A stretch of DNA of 64,000 nt from NCBI GenBank assembly GCA_920105625.2, contig OV050031.1:85817995-85881994 (forward strand), written 5' to 3'. Shown here piece by piece: positions 48,728 to 61,284 of this stretch (the stretch's first letter is position 1; every line of letters begins with the position of its first letter). Origin of the DNA: Clusia tigrina (lineage: Eukaryota > Arthropoda > Insecta > Diptera > Clusiidae). Below the pieces are notes generated by a model. The model was given only the letters and a program-made list of their open reading frames with translations, was not told the origin of the DNA and did no database searches. Position numbers and translations under genes: made by a program.

Positions 48728-51700
48728 CAACAACTGAGACGCCTACAGAGACGCTGACAGAGGCTGCGACGCCGACTGAGACGCCGACTGAGGCAGATAG
48801 GGCTAGACATAGGCATAGAGAAGGCACCAGACAACCCAATCGACAGCGGCAACATCTGAGGCGCCTACAGAGACACTGATAGAGGCTGAGACGCCGACTG
48901 AGATGCCGACTGAGGCAAATAGTGGTAGATATAGGCATAAAGAAGGCAGCAGACCCACCAATCGACCGCGGCAGCGACTGAGACGCCTACAGAGACGCTG
49001 ACAGAGGCTGCGACACAGACTGAGACGCCGACTGAGACGCCGAATGAGACGCCGACTGACACGCCGACTGAGGCAGATAGGGGTAGATATAGGCATAGAG
49101 AAGGCAGCAGCCCCCCCAATCAACAGCGGCAGCGACTGAGACGCCTACAGAGACGCTGACAGAGGCTGCGACACCGACTGAGACGCCGACTGAGACGCCG
49201 AATGAGACGCCGACTGAGACGCCGACTGAGGCAGATAGGGGTAGATATAGGCATAGAGAAGGCAGCATGCCCCACCAATCAACAGCGGCATCGACTGAGA
49301 CGCCTACAGAGACGCTGACAGAGGCTGCGACGCCGACTGAGGCAGCAAGGGGTAGATATAGGCATAGATAAGTCAGCAGACCCCCCAATCAACAGCGGCA
49401 GCGACTGAGACGCCTACAGAGACGTTGACAGAGGCTGCGAAGCCGACTGAGACGTCGACTGAGACGTCGACTGAGGCAGATAGGGTTAGATGTATTCATA
49501 GAGAAGGCAGCAGACCCCCCCAATTGACAGCGGCAGCGACTGAGACGCCTACAGAGACGCTGACAGTCGCTGCAACGCCGACTGAGACGCCGACTGAGGC
49601 AGCTAGGGGTAGATATAGGCATAGATAAGGCAGCAGACCCCCAATCAACAGCGGCAGCGACTGAGACGCCTACAGAGACGCTGACAGTGGCTGCGACGAT
49701 GACTGAGGCAGGTAGGGGTAGATATAGGCATAGAGAAGGCAGCAGACCCCCCAATCGACAGCGGCAGCGACTGAGACACCCACAGCGACGCTGACAGAGC
49801 CTGCGACGACGACTGAGACGCCGACTGAGACGCCGAATGAGACGCCGACTGAGACGCCGACTGAGGCAGATAGGGGTAGATATAGGCATAGAGAAGGCAG
49901 CAGCCCCCCCAATCAACAGCGGCAGCGACTGAGACGCCTATAGAGACGCTGACAGAGGCTGCGAAGCCGACTGAGACGTCGACTGAGGCAGATAGGGTTA
50001 GATGTAGGCATAGAGAAGGCAGCAGACCCCCCAATCGACAGCGGAAGCGACTGAGACGCCAACAGAGAGGCTGACAGTGGCTGCGACGCCGACTGTGACG
50101 CCGACCGAGGCAGGTAGGGGCAGATATAGGCATTGAGAAGGCAGCAGACCAACCAATCGACATCGGCAACAACTGAGACGCCTACAGAGACGCTGACAGA
50201 GGCTGCGACGACGACTGAGACGCCGACTGAGGCAGAGAGTGTTAGACATAGGCAGCCGACCCCCCAATTTGACAGCGCCTGTGACTGAGACGCCTACAGA
50301 GACGCTGACAGAGGCTGCGACGCCGACTGAGACGCCGACTGAGGCAGATAGGGTGAGACATAGGCATAGAGAAGGCACCTGACAACCCAGTCGACAGCGG
50401 CAGCATCTGAGACGCCTACAGAGACGCTGATAGAGGCTGCGACGTCGACTGAGATGCCGACTGAGGCAAATAGGGGTAGATATAGGCATAAAGAAGGCAG
50501 CAGACCAACCAATCGACATCGGCTACAACTGAGACGCCTACAGAGACGCTGACAGAGGCTGCGACGACGACTGAGACGCCGACTGAGGCATAAAGTGTTA
50601 GACATAGGCAGCCGACCCCCCAATTTGACAGCGCCTGTGACTGAGATGCCAACAGAGACGCTAACAGAGGCTGCGAAGCCGACTGAGACGTCGACTGAGG
50701 CAGATAGGGTTAGATGTAGGTATAGAGAAGGCAGCAGACCCCCCCAATCGACAGCGGAAGCGACTGAGACGCCTGCAGAGACGCTGAGAGTGGCTGCGAC
50801 GCCGACTGTGACGCCGACCGAGGCAGGTAGGGGCATATATAGGCATAGAGAAGGCAGCAGACCAACCAATCGACATCGGCAACAACTGAGACGCCTACAG
50901 AGACGCTGACAGAGGCTGCGACGACGACTGAGACGCCGACTGAGACGCCGAATGAGACGCCGACTGAGACGCCGGCTGAGGCAGATAGGGGTAGATATAG
51001 GCATAGAGAAGGCAGCAGCCCCCCAATCAACAGCGGCAGCGACTGAGACGCCTACAGAGACGCTGACAGAGGCTGCGAAGCCGACTGAGACGTCGACTGA
51101 GGCAGATAGGGTTAGATGTAGGCATAGAGAAGGCAGCAGACCCCCCAATCGACAGCGGAAGCGACTGAGACGCCTACAGAGACGCTGACAGTGGTTGCGA
51201 TGCCGACTGTGGCAGGTAGGAGTAGATATAGGCATATAGAAGGCAGCAGACCCCCCAATCGACAGCGGCAGCGACTGTGACACCTACAGAGACGCTGGCA
51301 GGGGCTTCTAAGCCGACCGTGATGCCGACAGAGGCAGGTAGGAGCAGATATAGGCATAGAGAAGGCAGCAGACCAACCAATCGACATCGGCAACAACTGA
51401 GACGCTACAGAGACGCTGACAGAGGCTGCGAAGCCGACTGTGACGTCGACTGAGGCAGATAGGGTTAGATGTAGGCATAGAGAAGGCAGCAGACCCCCCC
51501 AATCGACAGCGGAAGCGACTGAGACGCCTACAGAGACGCTGACAGTGGCTGCGACGCCGACTGAGACGCCGACTGAGGAAGATAGGAGTAGACATAGGCA
51601 TAGAGAAGGCAGCAGACACCCCCAATCGACAGCGGCAGTGACTGAGACGCCTACAGATACGCTGACGGAGGCTGCGACGCCGACTGAGGCAGCTAGGGGT

Positions 51701-52202
51701 AGATATAGGCATAGATAAGGCAGCAGACCCCCAATCAACAGCGTAAGCGACTGAGACGCCTACAAAGACGTTGACAGAGGCTGCGATGCCGACTGAGACG
51801 TCGACTGAGGCAGATAGGGTTAGATGTAGGCATAGAGAAGGCAGCAGACCCCCCCAATCGACAGCGGCAGCGACTGAGACGCTGACAGTCGCTGCGACGC
51901 CGACTGAGACGCCGACTGAGGCAGATAGGGGTAGATATAGGCATACAGAAGGCAGCAGACCCCCCAATCAACAGCGGCAGCGACAGAGACGCCTACAGAA
52001 TTGCTGACAGAGGCTGCGACGCCGACTGAGACGCCGACTGAGGCAGATAGGGGTAGATATAGGCATAGAGAAGGCAGCAGCCCCCCAATCAACAGCGGCA
52101 GCGACTGAGACGACTACAGAGACGCTGACAGAGTCTGCGAAGCCGACTGAGACGTCGACTGAGGCAGATAGGGTTAGATGTAGGCATAGAGAAGGCAGCA
52201 GA

Positions 52203-52216
52203 CCCCCCCCCCCCCC
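52203..52216 (-). repeat. Poly-C run, C14
   Basis: There are fourteen C before GATCGACAGC, in place of the usual AATCGACAGC; the normal run is about six. Confidence 0.95.
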
Positions 52217-55200
52217 GATCGACAGCGGAAGCGACTGAGACGCCTACAGTGACGCTGACAGTGGCTGCGACGCCGACTGAGGCAGGTAGGGGTAGAAATA
52301 GGCATAGAGAAGGCAGCAGACCCCCCCAGTCGACAGCGGCAGCGACTGAGACACCTACAGAGACGCTGGCAGAGGCTGCGAAGCCGACTGTGACGCCCAC
52401 AGAGGCAGGTAGGGGCAGATATAGGCATAGAGAAAGCAGCAGACCAACCAATCGACATCGGCAACAACTGAGACGCCTACAGAGACGCTGACAGAGGCTG
52501 CGACGATGACTGAGACGCCGACTGAGACGCCGACTGAGACGCCGACTGAGGCAGATAGGGGTAGATATAGGCATAGAGAAGGCAGCAGCCCCCCCAATCA
52601 ACAGCGGCAGCGACTGAGACGCCTACAGAGACGCTGCCAGAGGCTGCGAAGCCGACTGAGACGTCGACTGAGGCAGATATGGTTAGATGTAGGCATAGAG
52701 AAGGCAGCAGACCCCCCCCGATCGACAGCGGAAGCGACTGAGACGCCTACAGAGACGCTGACAGTGGCTGCGACGCCGACTGTGACGCCGACCGAGGCAG
52801 ATAGGGGCAGATATAGGCATAGAGAAGGCAGCAGACCAACCAATCGACATCGGTAACAACTGAGACGCCTACAGAGACGCTGACAGAGGCTGCGACGACG
52901 ACTGAGACGCCGACTGAGGCAGAGAGTGTTAGACATAGGCAGCCGACCCCCCAATTTGACAGCGCCTGTGACTGAGACGCCTACAGAGACTCTGACAGAG
53001 GCTGCGACGCCGACTGAGACGCCGACTGAAGCAGATAGGGTTAGACATAGGCATAGAGAAAGCACCAGGCAACCCAGTCGACAGCGGCAACATCTGAGAC
53101 GCCTACAGAGATGCTGATAGAGGCTGCGACGTCGACTGAGATGCCGACTGAGGCAAATAGAAGTAGATATAGGCATAAAGAAGGCAGCAGACCCACCAAT
53201 CGACCGCGGCAGTGACTGGGACACATACAGAGACGCTGACAGAGACTGCGACGCCGACTGAGACCCCGACTGAGGCAGATAGGGGTAGATATTGGCATAG
53301 AAAAGGCAGCAGACACCCCAATCGACAACGGCAGCGACTGAGATGCCTACAGAGACGCTGACAAGAGGCTGCGACGCCGACTGAGACGCCGACTGAAGCA
53401 AATAGGGGTAAATATAGACATAGAGAAGGCAGCAGACCCCCAGTCGACAGCATCAGCGACTGAGACACCTACAGAGACGCTGACAGAGGCTGAGAAGCCG
53501 ACTGTGACGCCAACTGAGGCAGGTAGGGGTAGAGATAGGCATAGAGAAGGCAGCAGATCAGCCCAATCGACAGGGGCAGCGTCTGAGACGCCTACATAGA
53601 CGCTGACAGAGGCTGCGATGCCGACTGAGACGCCGACTGAGACGCCGACTGAGGCAGATAGGGGTAGATATAGGCATAGAGAAGGCAGCAGACCCCCCCC
53701 AAGAACAGCGGCAGCGACTGAGACGCCGACTGAGGCAGATAGGGGTAGATATAGCCATAGACAAAGCAGCAGACCCCCCAATCAACAGCAGCAGCTACTG
53801 AGACGCCTACAGAGACGCTGACAGAGGCTGCGACGCCGACTGAGATGCCGACTGATGCAGATAGGGGTAGATATAGGCATAGAGAAAGCAGCATAGCCCC
53901 CAATCAACAGCGGCGTCGACTGAGACGCTTACAGAGACGCTGACAGAGGCTTCAACGTCGACTGAGGCAGACAGGGGTAAATATAGGCATAGAGAAGGCA
54001 GCAGACCCCACAATCAACAGCGGCAGCGACTGAGACGCCTACAGAGACGCTGACAGAGGCTGCGACGCCGACTGAGACGCCGACTGAGGCAGATAGGGGT
54101 AGATATAGGCATAGAGAAGGCAGCAAACCCCCCTCCCAATCGACAGCGGCTGCAACTGAGACGCCTACAGAGATGCTGACAGAGGCTGCTACGCCGACTG
54201 TTACGCCGACTGAGACGTATACTGAGACGCCGGCTGAGGCAGATAGGTGTAGATATAGGCATAGAGAAGGCAGCAGACCCCCCTATCAACAGCAGCAGCG
54301 ACAGAGACGCCTACAGAGATGCTGACAGAGGCTGCGACTCCGACTGAGACGCCGACTGAGGCAGATAGGGGTAGATATAGGCATAGAGAAGGCAGCAGAC
54401 CCCTCCAATCGACAGCGGAAGCGACTGAGACGCCTACAGAGACGCTGACAGTGGCTGCGACGCCGACTAAGGCAGATAGGGGTAGATTTAGGCATAGAGA
54501 AAGCAGCAGACCCCCCAATCAACAGCAGCAGCGACTGAGACGCCTACAGAGATGCTGACAGAGTCTGCGACGCCAACTGAGACGCCGACTGAGGCAGATA
54601 CGGGTAAATATAGGCATAGAGAATTCAGCAGACCCCCCAAACAACAGCGGCAGCGACTGAGACGCCTACAGAGACGCTGACAGAGGCTGTGACGCCTACT
54701 GAGCCGCCGACTGAGGCAGATAGGGGTAGATATAAGCATAGATAAGGCAGCAGGCCCCCCAATCGACAGCGGCAGTGACTGAGACGCCAACAGAGATGCT
54801 GACAGAGGCCGCGACGCCGACTGAGACGCCGACTGATGCAGATAGGGGTAGATATAGGCATGGAGAATTCAGCAGACCCCCCAATCAACAGCGGCAGCGA
54901 CTGAGACGCCTACAGAGACGCTGACAGAGGCTGCGACGCAGACTGAGACGTCGACTGAGGCAGATTGGGGTAGATTTAGGCATAGAGAAGGCAGCAGACC
55001 CCCCAATCGGTAGCAGCAACGACTGAGACGCCGACTGAGACGCTGACAGAGGCTGCGACGCCGACTGAGATGCCGACTGAGGCAGATAGGGGTAGATATA
55101 GGCATAGAGAAAGCAGCATAGCCCCCAATCAACAGCGGCGTCGACTGAGACGCTTACAGAGACGCTGACAGAGGCTGCGACGCCGACTGAGACGCCGACT

Positions 55201-57991
55201 GAGGCAGATAGGGGTAGATATAGGCATAGAGAAGGCAGCAAACCCCCCTCCTAATCGACAGCGGCTGCAACTGAGACGCCAACAGAGATGCTGACAGAGG
55301 CTGCGACGCCGACTGTTACGCCGACTGAGACGTATACTGAGACGCCGGCTGAGGCAGATAGGGGTAGATATAGGCATAGAGAATTCAGCAGACCCCCCAA
55401 TCAACGGCGGCAGCGACTGAGACGCCTACAGAGACGCTGACAGAGGCTGTGACGCCTACTGAGCCGCCGACTGAGGCAGATAGGGGTAGATATAAGCATA
55501 GATAAGGCAGCAGACCCCCCAATCGACAGCGGCAGCGACTGAGACGCCAACATAGATGCTGACAGAGGCCGCGACGCCGACTGAGACGCCGACTGAGGCA
55601 GATAGGGGTAGATATAGGCATGGAGAATTCAGCAGACCCCCCAATCAACAGCGGCAGCGACTGAGACGCCTACAGAGACGCTGACAGCGGCTGCGAAGCC
55701 GACTGAGACGTCGACTGAGGCAGATAGGGGTAGATGTAGTCATAGAGAAGGCAGAAGACCCCCCAATCGACAGCGGAAGCGACTGAGACGCCTACAGAGA
55801 CGCTGACAGTGGCTGCGACGCCGACTAAGGCAGATAGTGGTAGATTTAGGCATAGAGAAAGCAGCAGACCCCCCAATCAACAGCAGCAGCGACTGAGGCG
55901 CCTACAGAGACGCTGACAGAGTCTGCGACGCCGACTGAGACGCCGACTGAGGCAGATACGGGTAGATATAGGCATAGAGAATTCAGCAGACCCCCCAAAC
56001 AACAGCGGCAGCGACTGAGCCGCCTACAGAGACGCTGACAGAGGCTGTGACGCCTACTGAGCCGCCGACTGAGGCAGATAGGGGTAGATATAAGCATAGA
56101 TAAGGCAGCAGGCCCCCCAATCGACAGCGGCAGCGACTGAGACGCCAACAGAGATGCTGACAGAGGCCGCGACGCCTATAGACACGCTTACAGAGGCTGC
56201 GAAGCTGACTGAGACCCCGACTGAGGCAGATAGGGGTAGATATTGGCATAGAAAAGGCAGCAGAGCCCCCAATCGACAACGGCAGCGACTGAGATGCCTA
56301 CAGAGACGCTGACAAGAGGCTGCGACGCCGACTGTGACGCCACCTGAGGCAGGTAGGGGTAGAGCTAGGCATAGAGAAGGCAGCAGACCACCCCAATCGA
56401 CAGGGGCAGCGTCTAAGACGCCTACATTGACGCTGACAGAGGCTGCGATGCCGACTGAGACGCCGACTGAGGCAGATAGGGGTAGATATAGGCATAGAGA
56501 AGGCAGCAGACCCCCCCCCCCCAATCGACAGCAGCAACGACTGAGACGCTAACTGAGACGCTGACAGAGGCTGCGACGCCGACTGAGGCAGCGAGGGACT
56601 GATAGAGGCATAGAGAAGGCAGCAGACCCCCCAATCAACAGCGGCAGCGACTGAGACGCCAACAGAGACGTTGACAGAGGCTGCGAAGCCGACTGAGATG
56701 CCGACTGAGACGCTGACGGAGGCTGCGACGCCGACTGAGATACCGACTGAGGCAGAGAGGGGTATAAATTGGCATAGAGAAGGCAGCAGGCCCCCCCAAT
56801 CGACAGCGGCAGCGACTGAGACACCTACAGAAACGCTGACGGAGGTTGCGACGCCGACTGAGAAGCCGACTGAGGCAGATAAGGGTAGATATAGGCATAT
56901 TGAAGGCAGCAGACCCACCAATCGACATCGGCAACAACTGAGACGCCTACAGAGACGTTGACGGAGGCTGGGACGCCGACTGGGACAGATAGGGGTAGAT
57001 ATTTTCATAGAGGAGGAAGAAGGCCCCTCCAATCGACAGCAGCAACGACTGAGACGCCTACAGAGGCTGCGACGCCACTGAGACGCCGACTGATGCAGAT
57101 AGGGGTAAATATTGGCATAGAGAAGACAGCAGACCCCCCACTCGACAGCGGCAGCGACTGAGACGCCTACAGAGACGCTGACAGCGGCTGCGACGCCAAC
57201 TGAGACGCTGACTGAGACGCCGATTGAGGAAGATAGGAGTAGACATAGGCATAGAGAAGGCAGCAGACACCCCCAATCGACAGTGGCAGCGACTGAGACA
57301 CCTACAGAAACGCTGACAGAGGTTGCGACGCCGACTGAGACGCCGACTGAGGCAGATAAGGGTAGATATAGGCATAGAGAAGGCAGCAGACCCACCAATC
57401 GACATCGGCAACAACGGAGATGTTTACAGATACGTTGACGGAGGCTGCGACGCCGACTGGGACAGATAGGGGTAGATATTTTCATAGAGGAGGCAGAAGA
57501 CCCCTCCAATCGACAGCAGCAACGACTGAGACGCCTACAGAGGCTGCGACGCCCACTGAGACGCCGACTGATGCAGATAGGGGTAGATATTTGCATAGAG
57601 AAGACAGCAGACCCCCCACTCGACAGCGGCAGCGACTGAGACGCCTACAGAGACGCTGACAGAGGCTGCGACGCCGACTGAGACGTCGACTGAGGCAGAA
57701 AGGGTTAGATGTAGGCATAGAGAAAGCAGCAGACCCCCTCCAATCGACAGCGGCAGCGACTGAGACGCCTACAGAGACGCTGACAGTCGCTGCGACGCCG
57801 ACTGAGACGCCGACTGAGATGTCGACTGAGGTAGGTAGGGGTAGAGCTAGGCATAGAGAAAGCAGCAGACAACCCAATCGACAGGGGCAGCGTCTAAGAC
57901 GCCCACATAGACGCTGACAGAGGCTGCGATGCCGACTGAGACGCCGACTGAGGCAGATAGGGGTAGATATAGACATAGAGAAGGCAGCAGA

Positions 57992-58005
57992 CCCCCCCCC
58001 CCCCC
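57992..58005 (-). repeat. Poly-C run, C14
   Basis: There are fourteen C before AATCGACAGCAGC. Shorter relatives of this unit occur near 56511 (C12) and 44645. Confidence 0.95.
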
Positions 58006-58440
58006 AATCGACAGCAGCAAAGACTGAGAAGCTAACTGAGACGCTGACAGAGGCTGCGACGCCGACTGAGGCAGCTAGGGACTGATATAGGCATATAAAA
58101 TGCAGCAGACCCCCAATCAACAGCGGCAGCGACTGAGACACCTACAGAAACGCTGACAGAGGTTGCGACGCCGACTGAGGCAGATAAGGGTAGATATAGG
58201 CATAGAGAAGGCAGCAGACCCACCAATCGACATCGGCAACAACTGAGATGCCTACAGAGACGTTGACGGAGGCTGCGACGCCGACTGGGACAGATAGGGG
58301 TAGATATTTTCATAGAGGAGGCAGAAGACCCCTCCAATCGACAACAGCAACGACTGAGACGCCTACAAAGGCTGCGACGCCCACTGAGACGCCGACTGCT
58401 GCAGATAGGGGTAGATATTGGCATAGACAAGACAGCAGAA

Positions 58441-58455
58441 CCCCCCCCCCCCCCC
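58441..58455 (-). repeat. Poly-C run, C15
   Basis: This is the longest homopolymer in the window. It is paralogous to the C13 at 45701. Runs of this length are error-prone in sequencing, so the exact number is uncertain. Confidence 0.9.
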
Positions 58456-58810
58456 AATCGACAGCGGCAGCAACTGAGACGCCAACAGAGATGCTGACAG
58501 AGGCTCCGAAGCCGACTGTTACGCCGACTGAGACGCCGACTGAGACGCCGACTGAGACGCCGACTGAGACGCCGGCTGAGGCAGATAGGGGTAGATATAG
58601 GCATAGAGAAGGCAGCAGACCCCCCAATCAACAGCGGCAGCGACTGAGACGCCTACAGAGACGCTGACAGAGGCTGCGAAGCCGACTGAGACGTCGACTG
58701 AGACAGATAGGGTTAGATGTAGGCATAGAGAAGGCAGCAGACCCCCCCAATCGACAGCGGCAGCGACTGAGACGCCTACAGAGACGCTGACAGTCGCTGC
58801 GACACCGACT

Positions 58811-58906
58811 GAGACGCCGACTGAGACGCCGACTGAGACGCCGACTGAGACGCCGACTGAGACGCCGACTGAGACGCCGACTGAGACGCCGACTGAGACG
58901 CCGACT
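58811..58906 (-). repeat. 12-bp minisatellite tract, eight copies
   Basis: Eight perfect consecutive copies of GAGACGCCGACT (96 bp) form the longest 12-mer tract in the window. It is the reverse complement of the 12-mer expanded at 2715 in the left arm. Confidence 0.95.
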
Positions 58907-60173
58907 GAGGCAGAGAGGGGTAGATATAATCATACAGAAGGCAGCAGGCCCCCCAATCAACAGCGGCAGCGACAGAGACGCCTGCAGAATTGCTGACAGA
59001 GGCTGCGACGCCGACTGAGACGCCGACTGAGGCAGATAGGGGTAGATATAGGCATAGAGAAGGCACCAGCCCCCCCATCAACAGCGGCAGCGACTGAGAC
59101 GCCTACAGAGACGCTGACAGAGGCTGCGAAGCCGACTGAGGAAGATAGGGGTAGATATAGGCATACAGAAGGCAGCAGACCCCCCAATCAACAGCAGCAG
59201 CGACTGAGACGCCTACAGAGACGCTGACAGAGTCTGCGACGCCGACTGAGACGCCGACTGAGGCAGATAGGGGTAGATATAGGCATAGATAAGGCAGCAG
59301 ACCCCCCAATCGACAGCGGCAGCGACTGAGACGCCAACAGAGATGCTGACAGAGGCCGCGACGCCGACTGAGGCCGATAGGGGTAGATATAGGCATAGAG
59401 ATTTCAGCAGACCCCCCAATCAACAGCGGCAGCGACTGAGACGCCTTCAGAGACGCTGACAGAGGCTGCGAAGCCGACTGAGACGACGACTGAGGTAGAT
59501 AGGGTTAGATGTAGGCATAGAGAAGGCAGCAGACCCCCCAATCGACAGCCCCAGCGACTGAGACGCCTACAGAGACGCTGACAGTCGCTGCGACACCGAC
59601 TGAGACGCCGACTGAGACGCCGACTGAGACGCCGAATGAGGCAAATAGGGGTAGATATAGGCATACAGAAGGCAGCATACCCCCCAATCAACAGCGGCAG
59701 CGACAGAGACGCCTGCAGAATTGCTGACAGAGGCTGCGACGCCAACTGAGACGCCGACTGAGGCAGATAGGGGTAGATATAGGAAAAGAGAAGGCAGCAG
59801 CCCCCCCAATCAACAGCGGCAGCGACTGAGACGCCTACAGAGACGCTGACAGAGGCTGCGAAGCCGACTGAGACGTCGACTGCGGCAGATAGGGTTAGAT
59901 GTAGGCATAGAGAAGGCAGCAGACCCCCCAATCGACAGCGGAAGCGACTGAGACGCCTACAGAGACGCTGACAGTGGTTGCGACGCCGACTGTAGCAGGT
60001 AGGAGTATATATACTCATAGAGAAGGCAGCAGACCCCCCAATCGACAGCGGCAGCGACTGAGACACCTACAGAGACGCTGGCAGAGGCTGCGAAGCCGAC
60101 CGTGACGCCGACCGAGGCAGGTAGGGGCAGATATAGGCATAGAGAAGGCAGCATACCAACCAATCGATATCGG

Positions 60174-61284
60174 CAACAACTGAGACGAATACAGAGACGC
60201 TGACAGAGGCTGCGAACCCGACTGAGACGTCGACTGAGGCAGATAGGGTTAGATGTAGGCATAGAGAAGGCAGCAGACCCCCTCCCCCAATCGACAGCGG
60301 AAGCGACTGAGGCGCCTACACAGACGCTGACAGTGGCTGCGACGCCGACTGAGACGCCGACTGAGGCAGGTAGGAGTAGATATAGGCATAGAGAAGGCAG
60401 CAGACCCCCCAATCGACAGCGGCAGCGACTGAGACACCTACAGAGACACTGGCAGAGGCTGCGAAGCCGACTGTGACGCCGACCGAGGCAGTTAGGGGCA
60501 GATATAGGCATAGAAAAGGTAGCAGACCAACCAATCCACATATGCAACAACTGAGACGCCTACAGAGACGCTGACAGAGGCTGCGACGACGACTGAGACG
60601 CCGACTGAGGCAGAGAGTGTTAGATGTAGGCATAGAGAAGGCAGCAGACCCCCCCCAATCGACAGCGGAAGCGACTGAGGCGCCTACCCAGACGCTGACA
60701 GTGGCTGCGACGTCGACTGAGACGCCGACTGAGGCAGGTAGGGGTAGATATAGGCATAGAGAAGGCAGCAGACCCCCCAATCGACAGCGGCAGCGACTAA
60801 GACACCTACAGAGACGCTGGCAGAGGCTGCGAAGCCGACTGTGACGCCGACGGAGGCAGTTAGGGGCAGATATAGGCATAGAAAAGGCAGCAGACCAACC
60901 AATCCACATCTGCAACAACTGAGACGCCTACAGAGACGCTGACAGAGGCTGCGAACCCGACTGAGACATCGACTGACGCAGATAGGGTTAGATGTAGGCA
61001 TAGAGAAGGCAGCAGACCCCCCCCCCCCAATCGACAGCGGAAGCGACTGAGGCGCCTACCCAGTCGCTGACAGTGGCTGCGACGCCGACTGAGACGCCGA
61101 CTGAGGCAGGTAGGGGTAGATATAGGCATAGAGAAGGCAGCAGACCCCCCAATCGACTGCGGCAGCGACTAAGACACCTACAGAGACGCTGGCAGAGGCT
61201 GCGAAGCCGACTGTGACGCCGACGGAGGCAGTTAGGGGCAGATATATGCATAGAAAAGGCAGCAGACCAACCAATCCACATCTG
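60174..61284 (-). repeat. Three-unit higher-order repeat, duplicate set
   Basis: This is the paralogous set at offset 12556-12557. The tag CAACAACTGAG falls at 60174, 60545, 60913 and 61285, so the periods are 371, 368 and 372 bp. The three-unit repeat therefore existed before the larger segment was copied. Confidence 0.88.

Larger units (their letters stand above)
45380..51233 (-). repeat. Right-arm segmental duplicate, copy 1
   Basis: It matches 58120-64000 at offsets between about 12530 and 12815. The offset changes in steps: +12 and +60 at 12-mer tracts, small changes at C runs, and about 110-245 bp where one or two units are gained or lost. The right end is not reached because the partner runs off the window. 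Confidence 0.85.
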
